Of a stretch of DNA of 64,000 nt, positions 1 to 8,851 are shown one piece after another. This DNA comes from Anaerolentibacter hominis. Lineage in GTDB: Bacteria > Bacillota > Clostridia > Lachnospirales > Lachnospiraceae. The stretch covers positions 558,001-622,000 of the forward strand of contig NZ_JAWDIX010000001.1 in the NCBI RefSeq assembly GCF_032380675.1, in the 5' to 3' direction. A model generated the notes under the pieces. That model did no database searches and was not told where the DNA came from. It saw nothing but the letters and a program-made list of their open reading frames with translations. A program made the translations under genes and the position numbers. Within the stretch, counting starts at the first letter, position 1. Each line of letters starts with the position of its first letter.

Positions 1-420
1 GCCAATGTGGAGGCTCCTTATGCAGAGTCTGTGAAGACGAAAGCGGCTTATTCCGTGATGGATGAGACTGCGCTGGTATTCTCCATCCCGGTATTTGACA
101 ACATGCCGGCTATCACCAGCCCGGCTCCGATTGGTATTCTGCATCCGAACAACTGGCTTCAGAGCCTGGAGGTAACAGGATACACCCTCTCCCCCACTTT
201 TACAATCCGAGGGGAGGAAGGACTGGTATATACGGTTGAAGTACCTTACTATGTGAACTCTGTCAATGTGAAAGCCGTACCGGTATCTTCACTGGCAACG
301 GTGATGGGCACCGGGACGAAGACGCTGAACGCGGGTTCTAATATGGTCAATATTACCTGTATTGCCCAGGATGGCACGATGCGTTATTATCCGGTGAATA
401 TTATACGGAGGAATTATTAA
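1..420 (+). CDS. Partial secreted cell-surface protein, C-terminal cadherin-like beta-sandwich domain
   Basis: The reading frame is open to the left edge, so only the last 139 residues are present. The first part (AYSVMDETALVFSIPVFDNMP) resembles the end of a glucosaminidase-type domain found in clostridial wall hydrolases. About 85 residues from LQSLEVTGYTLSP to the end fit the bacterial cadherin-like beta-sandwich repeat (Pfam Cadherin-like): a hydrophobic first strand, YTVEVPY, a LNAGSN turn, and a closing strand ending in VNIIRR. Such proteins are exported and act at the cell wall. A peptidoglycan hydrolase or wall-associated protein is likely, but the enzymatic part lies outside the window. 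A terminator follows at once. Confidence 0.6.
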   Translation, partial: ANVEAPYAESVKTKAAYSVMDETALVFSIPVFDNMPAITSPAPIGILHPNNWLQSLEVTGYTLSPTFTIRGEEGLVYTVEVPYYVNSVNVKAVPVSSLATVMGTGTKTLNAGSNMVNITCIAQDGTMRYYPVNIIRRNY

Positions 421-465
421 ACTGCATGCGGAATTGAGTTAAAGAGCAAGAGATATATAAGACAT

Positions 466-498
466 AAAAGAGGACGGCAATTTTGCTGTCCTCTTTTT
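466..498 (+). terminator. Intrinsic terminator of the surface-protein gene
   Basis: Ten-base arms AAAAGAGGAC (466-475) and GTCCTCTTTT (488-497) enclose a 12-base centre and end in a T-run, 46 bases after the stop codon. Confidence 0.9.
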
Positions 499-530
499 AA
501 CATTGATTGTAACCGCCCCTTAAACAGACC

Positions 531-567
531 AGAAGCCCTGCGGGGGTACGCAAGGCTTCTTTTTTTC
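531..567 (+). terminator. Second intrinsic terminator
   Basis: AGAAGCC (531-537) pairs with GGCTTCT (554-560), extended by TGCG/CGCA, and is followed by an uninterrupted T-run to 567. It lies 30 bases after the first terminator with no gene between. It is either a back-up or the end of a very short transcript. Confidence 0.8.
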
Positions 568-609
568 TTATGCTATAAGAAGGTCAATCAAGATGGAAAA
601 AAACTCTTT

Positions 610-700
610 GTGACAGGAGAGGAGGGGTTCTTGAATTTACTTAGCTCCGGCCATGCCGGGTAAATATTTTAAGTGGGGTTTTATATGTGGCTCCTGTCAC
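610..700. ncRNA. Candidate structured RNA of unknown family
   Basis: A perfect 10-bp closing stem, GTGACAGGAG (610-619) with CTCCTGTCAC (691-700), encloses 71 bases that hold an inner hairpin CCGGC (647-651)/GCCGG (655-659). No riboswitch or housekeeping RNA family was recognised. No gene overlaps it and no T-run follows 700. The next gene starts 267 bases downstream. The rest of 568-967 (AT-rich, no convincing ORF) shows nothing else that can be named. Confidence 0.4.
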
Positions 701-967
701 TATCTAAAGTATACTAGGGAAACGTGAACAGACTGTGTCCGAAATCTGAAAAAATTCTTATAGATTTACTAAAACGGCATTAAGAAGATTCTGGTAAGGA
801 AAGAACCAGGACAGTCCTGGCAGAAAGTCAAACAAAGGTAGGAAATGATTGATAATATAAATGAGAAATCATAGAAAATACATGGAAGATATCTGTCGGA
901 TATGATAAAATAAAACCGGAATGCTGTAATGAAATACAGACAATGCGGAAATGAACGGAGGGATTGT

Positions 968-1354
968 ATGAGGATTGAGCATGTTGCAATTAATACGAAA
1001 GACCTGGAGGGAATGAGAAACTTTTACGAGACGTATTTTGAAGGCGTTTCCAATAAGAAATACAGAAATCCGGCAACAGGACTGGAAACCTATTTTATTA
1101 CATTTCAGGACGGCGCCAGGCTGGAACTGATGTGGAGACCGGAGTTAAAGGAAAATGAGAATGAATATCCGTGTACCGGGCTTACCCATCTGGCTTTTCA
1201 GGCAGGCACCAGGGAGGATGTGGACCGTCTGACGGAACGGCTTGTGAAAGAGGGGTATCCTCTCTATTCTGCTCCGCGTGTGACCGGGGATGGTTACTAT
1301 GAGAGCTGTATCGGCGATCCGGACGGCAATCGTCTGGAGATTACGGAGGGTTAA
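968..1354 (+). CDS. VOC-superfamily (glyoxalase/dioxygenase fold) protein
   Basis: A 128-residue single-module vicinal-oxygen-chelate protein. It begins MRIEHVAINTKDLEGM, with the family's early metal-ligand His at position 4, and closes with DPDGNRLEI, the usual end of the second beta-alpha-beta-beta-beta unit. HLAFQAGT near residue 77 supplies the next conserved His. The ATG at 968 is preferred over an upstream ATG at 929 because GGAGGG lies six bases before it and family alignment starts there. Members include glyoxalase I-like lyases, epimerases and antibiotic-resistance proteins; the substrate cannot be told. It appears monocistronic. Confidence 0.8.
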   Translation: MRIEHVAINTKDLEGMRNFYETYFEGVSNKKYRNPATGLETYFITFQDGARLELMWRPELKENENEYPCTGLTHLAFQAGTREDVDRLTERLVKEGYPLYSAPRVTGDGYYESCIGDPDGNRLEITEG

Positions 1355-1511
1355 TCAGGGGAAAGAAGCAGATGGATCAACACGGAAATATAGTACTTGC
1401 CCGGTGTGGGAAGCTGCTATATAATAATCCATATAGGACGTATGTATTAAAAATATCTCTCAATTCTTTAACTGCATGGTATTGTAGTTAATGGAATTAG
1501 GCAACTAAGAA

Positions 1512-1527
1512 TGTTAAAAAATTAACA
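1512..1527. promoter_or_regulatory. Rex operator upstream of adhE
   Basis: TGTTAA (1512-1517), four A residues, TTAACA (1522-1527) is a perfect palindrome matching the core of the clostridial Rex consensus (TTGTTAANNNNTTAACAA). It sits 29 bases before the adhE start, over the expected transcription start. Rex is an NADH/NAD+-sensing repressor known to control adhE and hydrogenase genes in Clostridia. The rex gene itself is not in this window. Confidence 0.85.
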
Positions 1528-1555
1528 AATAGAGATTAAGAAGGAGGCTGCTACA

Positions 1556-4165
1556 ATGGCAGAGAAAAAACAGGCAATACCTACCCCTCAGGAGGAAGTA
1601 GATGCACTGGTTGCGAAAGCCCAGGAAGCACTGAAGGAGTTTATGGAGCTGGATCAGGAGACCATCGATAATATCGTACACGAGATGGCTCTGGCAGGTC
1701 TGGCAAAACAGGAAGAGCTGGCAAAGATGGCTGTGGAAGAAACAGGCCGCGGTATCTATGAGGACAAGATCACCAAGAATATTTTCGCGACAGAGTATAT
1801 CTGGCATTCTATTAAATATCAGAAGACCGTCGGCATTATTGAGGATAATGAAGAAGAGGACTATATGCTGGTTGCAGAGCCGATCGGCGTTGTAGCAGGT
1901 GTTACTCCGGTAACTAACCCTACCTCAACAACTTTGTTCAAAAGTATAACCTGCGTAAAGACAAGAAACCCGATTATCTTCGGTTTCCATCCAAACGCTC
2001 AGCAGTGTTCCATGGCGGCTGCGAAAGCGGTTCTGAACGCAGCGGTAAAAGCAGGGGCTCCTGCAAACTGTATTCAGTGGATTGAGCATCCTTCTATTGA
2101 AGCAACCAACATCCTGATGAATCATCCAGGGGTATCCATGATTCTGGCTACCGGCGGACCGGGCATGGTAAAAGCAGCTTATTCCTGCGGTAAACCGGCA
2201 CTTGGCGTAGGTCCTGGTAACGTACCTTGCTTTATTGAGAAGACTGCAAAATTGAAAAGATCTGTAAACGATCTGGTGCTTTCCAAATCTTTTGATAATG
2301 GTATGATCTGTGCTTCTGAGCAGGCTGCGATCATTGAAGCATCTGTTTATAAAGAAGTAATTGACCTGATGAAAAAAGCAGGATGTTACTTTGCAACGAA
2401 AGAAGAAATTAAGAAGCTGGAGCCGGTTGTTATCAATCTGGAGAAAATGGCAGTTAATCCTGCAATTGTAGGACAGCCTGCATACAAGATTGCTGAGATG
2501 GCAGGGATTACGATTCCGGAAGATACCAAGATCCTGTGCGTTGAGCTGGACGGCGTAGGAGCAAAATATCCGCTCTCCAAGGAAAAACTGTCACCGGTAC
2601 TGGCTGTTGTTAAGGCAAAGGATGTAGAAGACGGTATGAGACTCTGCGAGGAGATGCTGGCTAACGGCGGTATGGGTCATTCTTCCGTAATCCATTCTAC
2701 AGATGAAAAGGTAATTGAAGAGTTCTCCAACCGCATGAAGACAGGACGTATCCTGGTTAACTCCCCGTCCACTCACGGCGGTATCGGCGATCTGTATAAC
2801 TCCAACATGCCTTCTCTTACTCTGGGCTGCGGCTCTTACGGCGGCAACTCTACAACACATAACGTATCTGCTGTCGACCTGGTGAATGTAAAACGTGTTG
2901 CAAAGAGGAGAGTAAACATGCAGTGGTTTAAAATACCGAACAAGATTTATTTTGAGCCGGGTGCCATAAGCTATCTGAGCAAAATGCCTGGAATTACCAA
3001 AGCATTTATCGTTACAGATCCTTCTATGACACAGCTGGGCTATGTAAATAAAGTTTTATATCAGCTGAGAAACCGTGAAGAGTATGTTCACTGTGAGATT
3101 TTCGATCAGGTAGAGCCGGACCCGTCACTGGAGACCATCATGAAGGGTGTTGACTCCATGAATAAATTCCAGCCTGACGTCATCATCGCGCTGGGCGGCG
3201 GTTCCGCGATTGATGCGGCAAAGGGTATGTGGCTGTTCTACGAGAATCCGGATGCGGACTTTAAGAACATGTCCCTGAAATTCCTGGATATCCGTAAGAG
3301 AACTTATAAATTCCCGCCTCTGGGCAAGAAAGCAAAACTGGTTGCTATCCCGACCACATCCGGTACCGGCTCCGAGGTAACTTCCTTCGCTATCATTTCC
3401 GATAAGAAGGAAAACAAGAAATATCCGCTGGCAGACTATGAATTAACACCTGATGTTGCGATCGTAGATGCAGACTTTGTTATGACCGTGCCGAAGAAAT
3501 CCACGGCTTGGACCGGTATGGACGTTCTGACTCATGCATATGAGGCTTATGTTTCCATCCTGGCATCTGATTATACAGACGCTCTTGCGGTTCATGCGAT
3601 TGAGATGGTATTTACCTACCTGTTCCGTTCCTTCGACAATGGTGCTGCAGATCCGGAAGCACGTGAGAAGATGCACAATGCTTCTACTATGGCCGGTATG
3701 GCATTTACCAATGCATTCCTGGGAATCTGCCACTCTATGGCTCATAAACTGGGCGGCGAGTATCATATTCCGCACGGCTGTGCAAATGCAATCCTGCTTC
3801 CTCACGTAATTCGTTACAATGGCGTGTCTAATCCGACCAAGTTTACATCCTGGCCGAAATATGAGAACTACATTGTAGGCGATAAGATTTTTGCCCTGAT
3901 GAAGAAACTGGGCTTCAATCCGAAGAGCAATGACGATGCAGTTGAACTGTTTGCAAGCAAAGTAGAGCAGATGAATGCATATATGGGTATTCCTGCAACT
4001 CTGAAAGAGTACGGCCTGGACGAGAAGGAATTTGTTGCTAAGATTCCGGAACTGGCAAGCCTGGCATTTGGTGATCAGTGTACAACCGCGAATCCGCGTC
4101 TGCCGCTGGTAAAAGAATTAGAGGAGTTATACCGCATTGCTTACTTCGGCAAAGGAGAAAAATAA
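1556..4165 (+). CDS. adhE: Bifunctional acetaldehyde-CoA / alcohol dehydrogenase
   Basis: AdhE reduces acetyl-CoA to acetaldehyde and then to ethanol, using two NADH, and forms cytosolic spirosomes. The 869 residues match the family length. The N-terminal aldehyde dehydrogenase domain (about 1-440) carries the catalytic Cys252 in NGMICASEQ. The C-terminal iron-dependent alcohol dehydrogenase domain (about 455-869) shows GGGSAIDAAK and the iron-binding stretch GICHSMAHKLGGEYHIPHG. The start ATG has AAGGAGG ten bases upstream. It is the first gene of a five-gene run with 3-21 base gaps or overlaps, and a Rex operator lies just before it, so expression is probably raised when NADH accumulates. 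Both active sites look intact. Confidence 0.97.
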   Translation: MAEKKQAIPTPQEEVDALVAKAQEALKEFMELDQETIDNIVHEMALAGLAKQEELAKMAVEETGRGIYEDKITKNIFATEYIWHSIKYQKTVGIIEDNEEEDYMLVAEPIGVVAGVTPVTNPTSTTLFKSITCVKTRNPIIFGFHPNAQQCSMAAAKAVLNAAVKAGAPANCIQWIEHPSIEATNILMNHPGVSMILATGGPGMVKAAYSCGKPALGVGPGNVPCFIEKTAKLKRSVNDLVLSKSFDNGMICASEQAAIIEASVYKEVIDLMKKAGCYFATKEEIKKLEPVVINLEKMAVNPAIVGQPAYKIAEMAGITIPEDTKILCVELDGVGAKYPLSKEKLSPVLAVVKAKDVEDGMRLCEEMLANGGMGHSSVIHSTDEKVIEEFSNRMKTGRILVNSPSTHGGIGDLYNSNMPSLTLGCGSYGGNSTTHNVSAVDLVNVKRVAKRRVNMQWFKIPNKIYFEPGAISYLSKMPGITKAFIVTDPSMTQLGYVNKVLYQLRNREEYVHCEIFDQVEPDPSLETIMKGVDSMNKFQPDVIIALGGGSAIDAAKGMWLFYENPDADFKNMSLKFLDIRKRTYKFPPLGKKAKLVAIPTTSGTGSEVTSFAIISDKKENKKYPLADYELTPDVAIVDADFVMTVPKKSTAWTGMDVLTHAYEAYVSILASDYTDALAVHAIEMVFTYLFRSFDNGAADPEAREKMHNASTMAGMAFTNAFLGICHSMAHKLGGEYHIPHGCANAILLPHVIRYNGVSNPTKFTSWPKYENYIVGDKIFALMKKLGFNPKSNDDAVELFASKVEQMNAYMGIPATLKEYGLDEKEFVAKIPELASLAFGDQCTTANPRLPLVKELEELYRIAYFGKGEK

Positions 4166-4168
4166 GGA

Positions 4169-4408
4169 ATGATAATCACAATCTGTATCGGAAGTTCCTG
4201 CCATGTTAAGGGCTCGAGAAAAATCGTGGAACAGATGGGTGAATTGATTAAAACCCACAATCTGGATAAAAAGATTGAACTGAATGGATCCTTCTGTATG
4301 GGAGAATGTGTAAAAGGGGTATGTGTGAAAGTAGACGGAGAGCTATTTTCACTCTCCCCTGACAATACGGAACAGTTTTTTAACGATGTTATCTTAGGTC
4401 GATTATAG
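4169..4408 (+). CDS. Thioredoxin-like [2Fe-2S] ferredoxin
   Basis: A 79-residue protein with the four-cysteine pattern of thioredoxin-fold [2Fe-2S] ferredoxins (NuoE/HydC C-terminal type): CIGSSC (C-x4-C) near residues 6-11 and CMGEC (C-x3-C) near 43-47. It starts three bases after the adhE stop, with AAAGGAG inside the end of adhE, so it is translationally coupled. Neighbours are adhE and two [FeFe]-hydrogenases; a role as electron carrier or small subunit between a hydrogenase and NAD(P)H or ferredoxin is inferred. It lacks the N-terminal helical part of full NuoE. Confidence 0.85.
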   Translation: MIITICIGSSCHVKGSRKIVEQMGELIKTHNLDKKIELNGSFCMGECVKGVCVKVDGELFSLSPDNTEQFFNDVILGRL

Positions 4409-4420
4409 GAAGTGGCTGGG

Positions 4421-6154
4421 ATGAATGTAATTGGTTTTAAAGGCGCAAAGTGCAAAAATTGTTACAAATGCGTACGGGTTTGTGAGGTTAAGGCGATCTG
4501 TGTCAAGGATGAACAGGCACAGATCATACATGAAAAATGTATTTACTGCGGGCATTGTCTAGAGGCATGCCCGCAGAATGCTAAAACCTACATCAGTGAT
4601 CTGGACCGGGTAAAACAGTACATAAAGGACGGAGAGAAGGTAGTGATTTCTCTGGCTCCCTCCTACAAGGGGGTACTGAAGTTTGACAAGCCCGGACAGG
4701 TAATTACCGCCCTGCTTAAGCTGGGCTTTTTCCAGGTGAGAGAGACGGCGGAGGGCGCTGTTTATGTGTCCAGAGAGTACGAAAGGCTGATGGCGGAGGG
4801 AGAGATGGATAATATTATTACCACCTGCTGCCCCAGCGCCAATAAATTAGTGGAGATTTACTATCCGGATCTGGTGCCGTACATGGCCCCGGTAGTTTCT
4901 CCGATGATTGCCCACGGAAGACTGTTGAAAAAAGAGATGGGCAGCGATATTAAGGTGGTCTTTTTGGGCCCCTGTATTTCCAAGAAAAGTGAGGCGGAAA
5001 GCGATCCCAGAACCAGGGGCGCTGTGGATGCCGTTATTAATTTTACAGAGTTAGAGCAGTGGATGTCCGAGGAAGGCATTGCGTTTGCCGACCTGGAGGA
5101 GACACCGTTCCACAACCCGAATCCCAGGGTAAACCGTTTATATCCGGTAACCGGAGGGATTCTGACATCCGTAATGACAGAAAGAAAGTTTGAGAATTAC
5201 CGCAAGTTTTATGTGCACGGCATTGAGAACTGTATTGAGCTTCTGCGCAGCATGCAGAGGGGAGAGGTTCACGGCTGCTTTATCGAGATTAATGTGTGCA
5301 ACGGCGGCTGTATCAAGGGGCCGGCGGTAAACTATAACGCGGACGGATTTTCAAGATTTAAGATAAAATTAGATATGCAGGAATCCATACCGGCTGATCC
5401 TGTTACAAAGGAAGAATATCCGGAACAGGAGCCTGAAATTTTTGCCAAGCCATTTATGAACCTGGCTCCGGAGGAAAAGTTCCCGTCTGAGCAGCAGATT
5501 CGGGAGATTCTGGCGAAGACCGGAAAACTGGATAAGAAGGATGAATTAAACTGCGGCGCATGCGGCTATTCCAGCTGCCGGGAGAAGGCAATTGCCGTAT
5601 TCCAGGGGAAGGCCGAGCTGACGATGTGTATCCCCTATATGCATGAAAAGGCCCAGTCCATGGCCAACACGGTTCTGGACACCACGCCGAACGTGATTAT
5701 CGTTGCGGACGCGGAGATGCGTATCGTGGAGTTTTCTCATGCGGCCGAGATCATGTTCCATAAGACCAGGCAGCAGGCCATGGAAATGTTCCTGTTTGAA
5801 TTTATTGACCCGGCCGACTTTGAACATGTGCTTCAGACCCATGAAAATATTCATGGCAAGAAGGTCACTTATGACGAGCTTGGCAAGACAACGCTGCAGA
5901 ATATTATTTATATTGAAAAGTCCAACTGCGTGATGGGTACCTTCCAGGATGTTACCATGGAGGAGGAGAAAGCGCAGCAGTCCTATAAACTAAAGGTGGA
6001 CACCATCGAGATGGCTCAGAATGTTATTGACAAGCAGATGAAGGTGGCACAGGAAATTGCCGGATTGCTGGGAGAGACGACCGCGGAGACCAAGGTTACG
6101 CTTACACAGCTGCGGGATATGATTCTGTTTGAAGGAGACGTTGAAAGTGAGTGA
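4421..6154 (+). CDS. PAS-containing [FeFe]-hydrogenase, putative sensory type
   Basis: Domain order: two [4Fe-4S] ferredoxin motifs (CKNCYKCVRVC and CIYCGHCLEAC, residues 10-55), an H-cluster domain (about 70-350), an extra Fe-S domain (CGACGYSSC...C, about 380-415), a PAS domain (about 425-500) and a helical tail. H-cluster motifs are atypical: TTCCPSA, LGPCISKKSE and VCNGGCIKGP instead of TSCCPxW, MPCxxKxxE and CxxGCxxGGGxP. This composition matches the group C hydrogenases proposed as H2 or redox sensors; low catalytic activity is expected from the family, not shown here. ATG at 4421 is preferred to GTG at 4412 because AGGA lies ten bases before it. The gene overlaps the phosphatase gene by eight bases. 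Confidence 0.88.
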   Translation: MNVIGFKGAKCKNCYKCVRVCEVKAICVKDEQAQIIHEKCIYCGHCLEACPQNAKTYISDLDRVKQYIKDGEKVVISLAPSYKGVLKFDKPGQVITALLKLGFFQVRETAEGAVYVSREYERLMAEGEMDNIITTCCPSANKLVEIYYPDLVPYMAPVVSPMIAHGRLLKKEMGSDIKVVFLGPCISKKSEAESDPRTRGAVDAVINFTELEQWMSEEGIAFADLEETPFHNPNPRVNRLYPVTGGILTSVMTERKFENYRKFYVHGIENCIELLRSMQRGEVHGCFIEINVCNGGCIKGPAVNYNADGFSRFKIKLDMQESIPADPVTKEEYPEQEPEIFAKPFMNLAPEEKFPSEQQIREILAKTGKLDKKDELNCGACGYSSCREKAIAVFQGKAELTMCIPYMHEKAQSMANTVLDTTPNVIIVADAEMRIVEFSHAAEIMFHKTRQQAMEMFLFEFIDPADFEHVLQTHENIHGKKVTYDELGKTTLQNIIYIEKSNCVMGTFQDVTMEEEKAQQSYKLKVDTIEMAQNVIDKQMKVAQEIAGLLGETTAETKVTLTQLRDMILFEGDVESE

Positions 6155-7331
6155 ATGGATGAATGTCAGTGTGGATGCTTCCTACAAAAGCCTGAACAAA
6201 CATCATGAGGAACTTTGCGGTGATAAGGTGGAGATGCTGAAAACCGAGGACTCCGACATCCTGATTCTGGCCGACGGTATGGGGAGCGGGGTTAAGGCCA
6301 ACATTCTGGCTACCCTTACTTCCAAGATTCTGGGAACCATGGTCTATAACGGCGCCACTATTGACGAATGTGTGGAGACGATTGTGAAGACGCTTCCGGT
6401 TTGCCAGGTGCGCCAGGTCGCCTACTCCACGTTCAGTATATTGCAGATTTTCCATAACGGAGACGCCTATCTGACGGAATTTGACAACCCTTCCTGCATC
6501 TTTATCCGGGATCACAAGCTGATTGACATTCCCTATGAGACCAGAATGATTGAGGGGAAGGAGATCAAGGAATTCCGCTTTAAGGTGAAACTAGGCGATG
6601 TGTTTATCCTGATGAGCGACGGGGTTATCCATGCGGGCGTGGGAGATTTGCTGAACTTCGGCTGGCTCTGGGATGATGTTTCCAAGTATGCTCTTTCCTT
6701 TGTGGACCGGGCCTCCTCTTCTCAGCGTATGGCGGCGACTCTCTGCCAGGCCTGTGATGACCTCTATAACCACAGCCCGGGAGATGACACCACGGTAGCT
6801 GTGGCCAAGGTGATTGACCGGGAAGTTTTAAATCTGATGACCGGACCGCCGTTAAACAAGGAAGATGACGTGAGAATGATGGGTGCGTTCATGAAACAGA
6901 GCGGCCTGCATGTGGTCTGCGGAGGAACCAGCGCAAACATAGCCGCCCGCTATTTGAATAAGGAGATCAGAACTTCCCTGAACTACGCCGATCCCAGTAT
7001 TCCGCCGATTGCAACAATCGAGGGGCTGGATCTGGTGACGGAAGGCGTACTGACGCTGAGCCGGGCGCTGACCCTGCTGCAGCAGTTTTCGGAAAACAGC
7101 GTGGACGAATCCTTTTATGATGAGCTGGATAAGCAAAACGGCGGTTCCATGCTTGCCAAACTTCTGCTGGAAGAGTGCACCGATGTAAACATGTTTGTGG
7201 GAAAGGTCTTGAATCCTGCCCATCAGAATCCGGACCTTCCGTTTGACATCAGTATCCGGATGAATATTGTAGGGAAGATAAAAAACATTTTAGATAAATT
7301 AGGGAAAAAAGTTACAGTCACCTACTACTAA
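6147..7331 (+). CDS. SpoIIE-type PP2C-family serine phosphatase
   Basis: About 394 residues. The N-terminal 230 form a PP2C/SpoIIE domain with LADGMGSGVKA (metal-binding Asp and Gly), MSDGVIHAG and PGDDTTVAV. The remaining 150 are a conserved but unnamed extension (GGTSANIAARYLNKEI). GTG at 6147 is chosen because AGGAG at 6133-6137 is nine bases upstream; alternatives are TTG 6129 or ATG 6159. It overlaps the PAS-hydrogenase stop, so the two are coupled. Such phosphatases usually dephosphorylate anti-anti-sigma-type proteins; no kinase or STAS partner is encoded nearby. A plausible reading is signal output of the sensory hydrogenase. Confidence 0.85.
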   Translation: MSEWMNVSVDASYKSLNKHHEELCGDKVEMLKTEDSDILILADGMGSGVKANILATLTSKILGTMVYNGATIDECVETIVKTLPVCQVRQVAYSTFSILQIFHNGDAYLTEFDNPSCIFIRDHKLIDIPYETRMIEGKEIKEFRFKVKLGDVFILMSDGVIHAGVGDLLNFGWLWDDVSKYALSFVDRASSSQRMAATLCQACDDLYNHSPGDDTTVAVAKVIDREVLNLMTGPPLNKEDDVRMMGAFMKQSGLHVVCGGTSANIAARYLNKEIRTSLNYADPSIPPIATIEGLDLVTEGVLTLSRALTLLQQFSENSVDESFYDELDKQNGGSMLAKLLLEECTDVNMFVGKVLNPAHQNPDLPFDISIRMNIVGKIKNILDKLGKKVTVTYY

Positions 7332-7352
7332 GGAGGCTGCGGGGAGGATATC

Positions 7353-8810
7353 ATGTTAGAGAAGAATGCAACGATTGGGAGTATAAAACACGAGGTTTTG
7401 TACGAAGTGGCAAAGCTGGCCTTTGCCGAGACGTTGGCAGAGAAAGAAGACACGATACCGTACGATATTATTCCGGGTCCCCATGCACAGTTCCGCTGCT
7501 GTATCTACAGAGAGCGGGAAATTATCCGGGAGAGAGTGAGGCTTGCCCAGGGGAAGCCGCCTCATGGAGCGAAAGATAATAAGAATATCGTCCAGGTCAT
7601 TACGTCCGCCTGTGAGGGCTGCCCGATTACCCGTTTTGTTGTTACCGATAACTGTCAGAAGTGTATGAGTAAAAAATGCCAGCAGGCGTGTAATTTCCAG
7701 GCAATCACCATGCTCCGGGACCGGGCGCACATTGACCCTAACATGTGTAAGGAATGCGGGAAATGCGCCAATGCCTGCCCGTATAACGCGATTGCAGACC
7801 TGATGAGGCCGTGTAAGAGAAGCTGTCCGGTGGACGCAATCTCCATGGATGAAAACAATCTGGTTGTAATTGACGAGGAAAAATGTATTCAGTGCGGCGC
7901 CTGCATTAAGGACTGCCCGTTCGGCGCTATTTCCGACCGGTCTTTCATGGTGGATGTCATCAACCTGATTAAATCGGGTGCGGAAGTATACGCCATGGTA
8001 GCGCCTGCCGGGGAGGGACAGTTCGGCAGTCATGTTTCCATGGGAGCTCTGGCAGCGGCGATCCGTGAGATGGGCTTTAAGGACATGTATGAAGTCGCGC
8101 TGGGTGCAGATTTCACGGCGGCAAGCGAAGCGGCGGAATGGGCGGAGGCATATGCGGAAGGCAAGAAGATGACTACATCCTGCTGTCCTGCATTTGTCAC
8201 GATGATACGCAAGCATTTCCCTCAGCTGCTGGAAAATATGTCGACTACTGTTTCCCCGATGGAGGCGACGGCTAAACTGATCAAACAGCTTCATCCGGAT
8301 GCCCTGACTGTATTTATCGGGCCCTGTATCGCCAAGAAGGGCGAGGTTCTGGATAATATCGCGGAGGGCGGAGCGGATTATGCCCTGACCTTTGAAGAGT
8401 TAAACGCTATGTTCCAGGCATACGGAGTGGAGCCTTCAAGCTTCGGAGAGAATCTGCAGCAGGGCAGTATTTATGGAAAGCGTTTCGGCAATGCCGGCGG
8501 CGTAACCAAGGCTGTGCTGGTGGCTCTGGAGGAAATGGAAGAGACGACCGATATCAAAGTCAGAGGCTGCAATGGAGCCAGAGAGTGCAAGAAGGCGCTG
8601 ATGCTGCTTAAGGTCGGCAGGCTGCCGGAAGACTTTATTGAAGGCATGGCCTGTGAGGGCGGCTGCGTGAACGGGCCGGGATCGATTAAACAGGCTCAGG
8701 AAGCGCTGCGGGATCGGGAAGCGCTCTTAGCCAAAGCGGATAACCGGAAGGTGACGGAAGTCGTGAAGAAATACGACGGTTACGAAGTGAAGATGCACAG
8801 AGGGCACTAG
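7353..8810 (+). CDS. Monomeric [FeFe]-hydrogenase, group B-like
   Basis: The 485-residue protein has an N-terminal cysteine-rich part (about 85-195) with several [4Fe-4S] motifs (CKECGKCANACP, CIQCGACIKDCP, preceded by CQKCMSKKCQQAC), then the H-cluster domain with TSCCPAF, IGPCIAKKGE and MACEGGCVNGPG. The proton-relay Cys of TSCCP is present; the L3 motif lacks the GGG of catalytic group A enzymes. The family couples ferredoxin to proton reduction or H2 oxidation, which would dispose of reductant alongside AdhE. The ATG is preceded by GGGGAGG five bases upstream. It is the last gene before a strong terminator. The order ferredoxin, PAS-hydrogenase, phosphatase, hydrogenase resembles hfs-type loci of thermophilic clostridia. 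Confidence 0.88.
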   Translation: MLEKNATIGSIKHEVLYEVAKLAFAETLAEKEDTIPYDIIPGPHAQFRCCIYREREIIRERVRLAQGKPPHGAKDNKNIVQVITSACEGCPITRFVVTDNCQKCMSKKCQQACNFQAITMLRDRAHIDPNMCKECGKCANACPYNAIADLMRPCKRSCPVDAISMDENNLVVIDEEKCIQCGACIKDCPFGAISDRSFMVDVINLIKSGAEVYAMVAPAGEGQFGSHVSMGALAAAIREMGFKDMYEVALGADFTAASEAAEWAEAYAEGKKMTTSCCPAFVTMIRKHFPQLLENMSTTVSPMEATAKLIKQLHPDALTVFIGPCIAKKGEVLDNIAEGGADYALTFEELNAMFQAYGVEPSSFGENLQQGSIYGKRFGNAGGVTKAVLVALEEMEETTDIKVRGCNGARECKKALMLLKVGRLPEDFIEGMACEGGCVNGPGSIKQAQEALRDREALLAKADNRKVTEVVKKYDGYEVKMHRGH

Positions 8811-8851
8811 AAGGACAATGAAGAAGTAAAAATGAATAATGAGTGAGTGAG

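Noticed and set aside
1372..1491. Possible 39-residue small ORF between the VOC gene and adhE
   Set aside because: It has a weak AAAG ribosome site only, and composition is not protein-like; it lies in the adhE promoter region.
7356..8294. 312-codon minus-strand frame opposite the second hydrogenase
   Set aside because: Shadow of a gene with clear Fe-S and H-cluster motifs.
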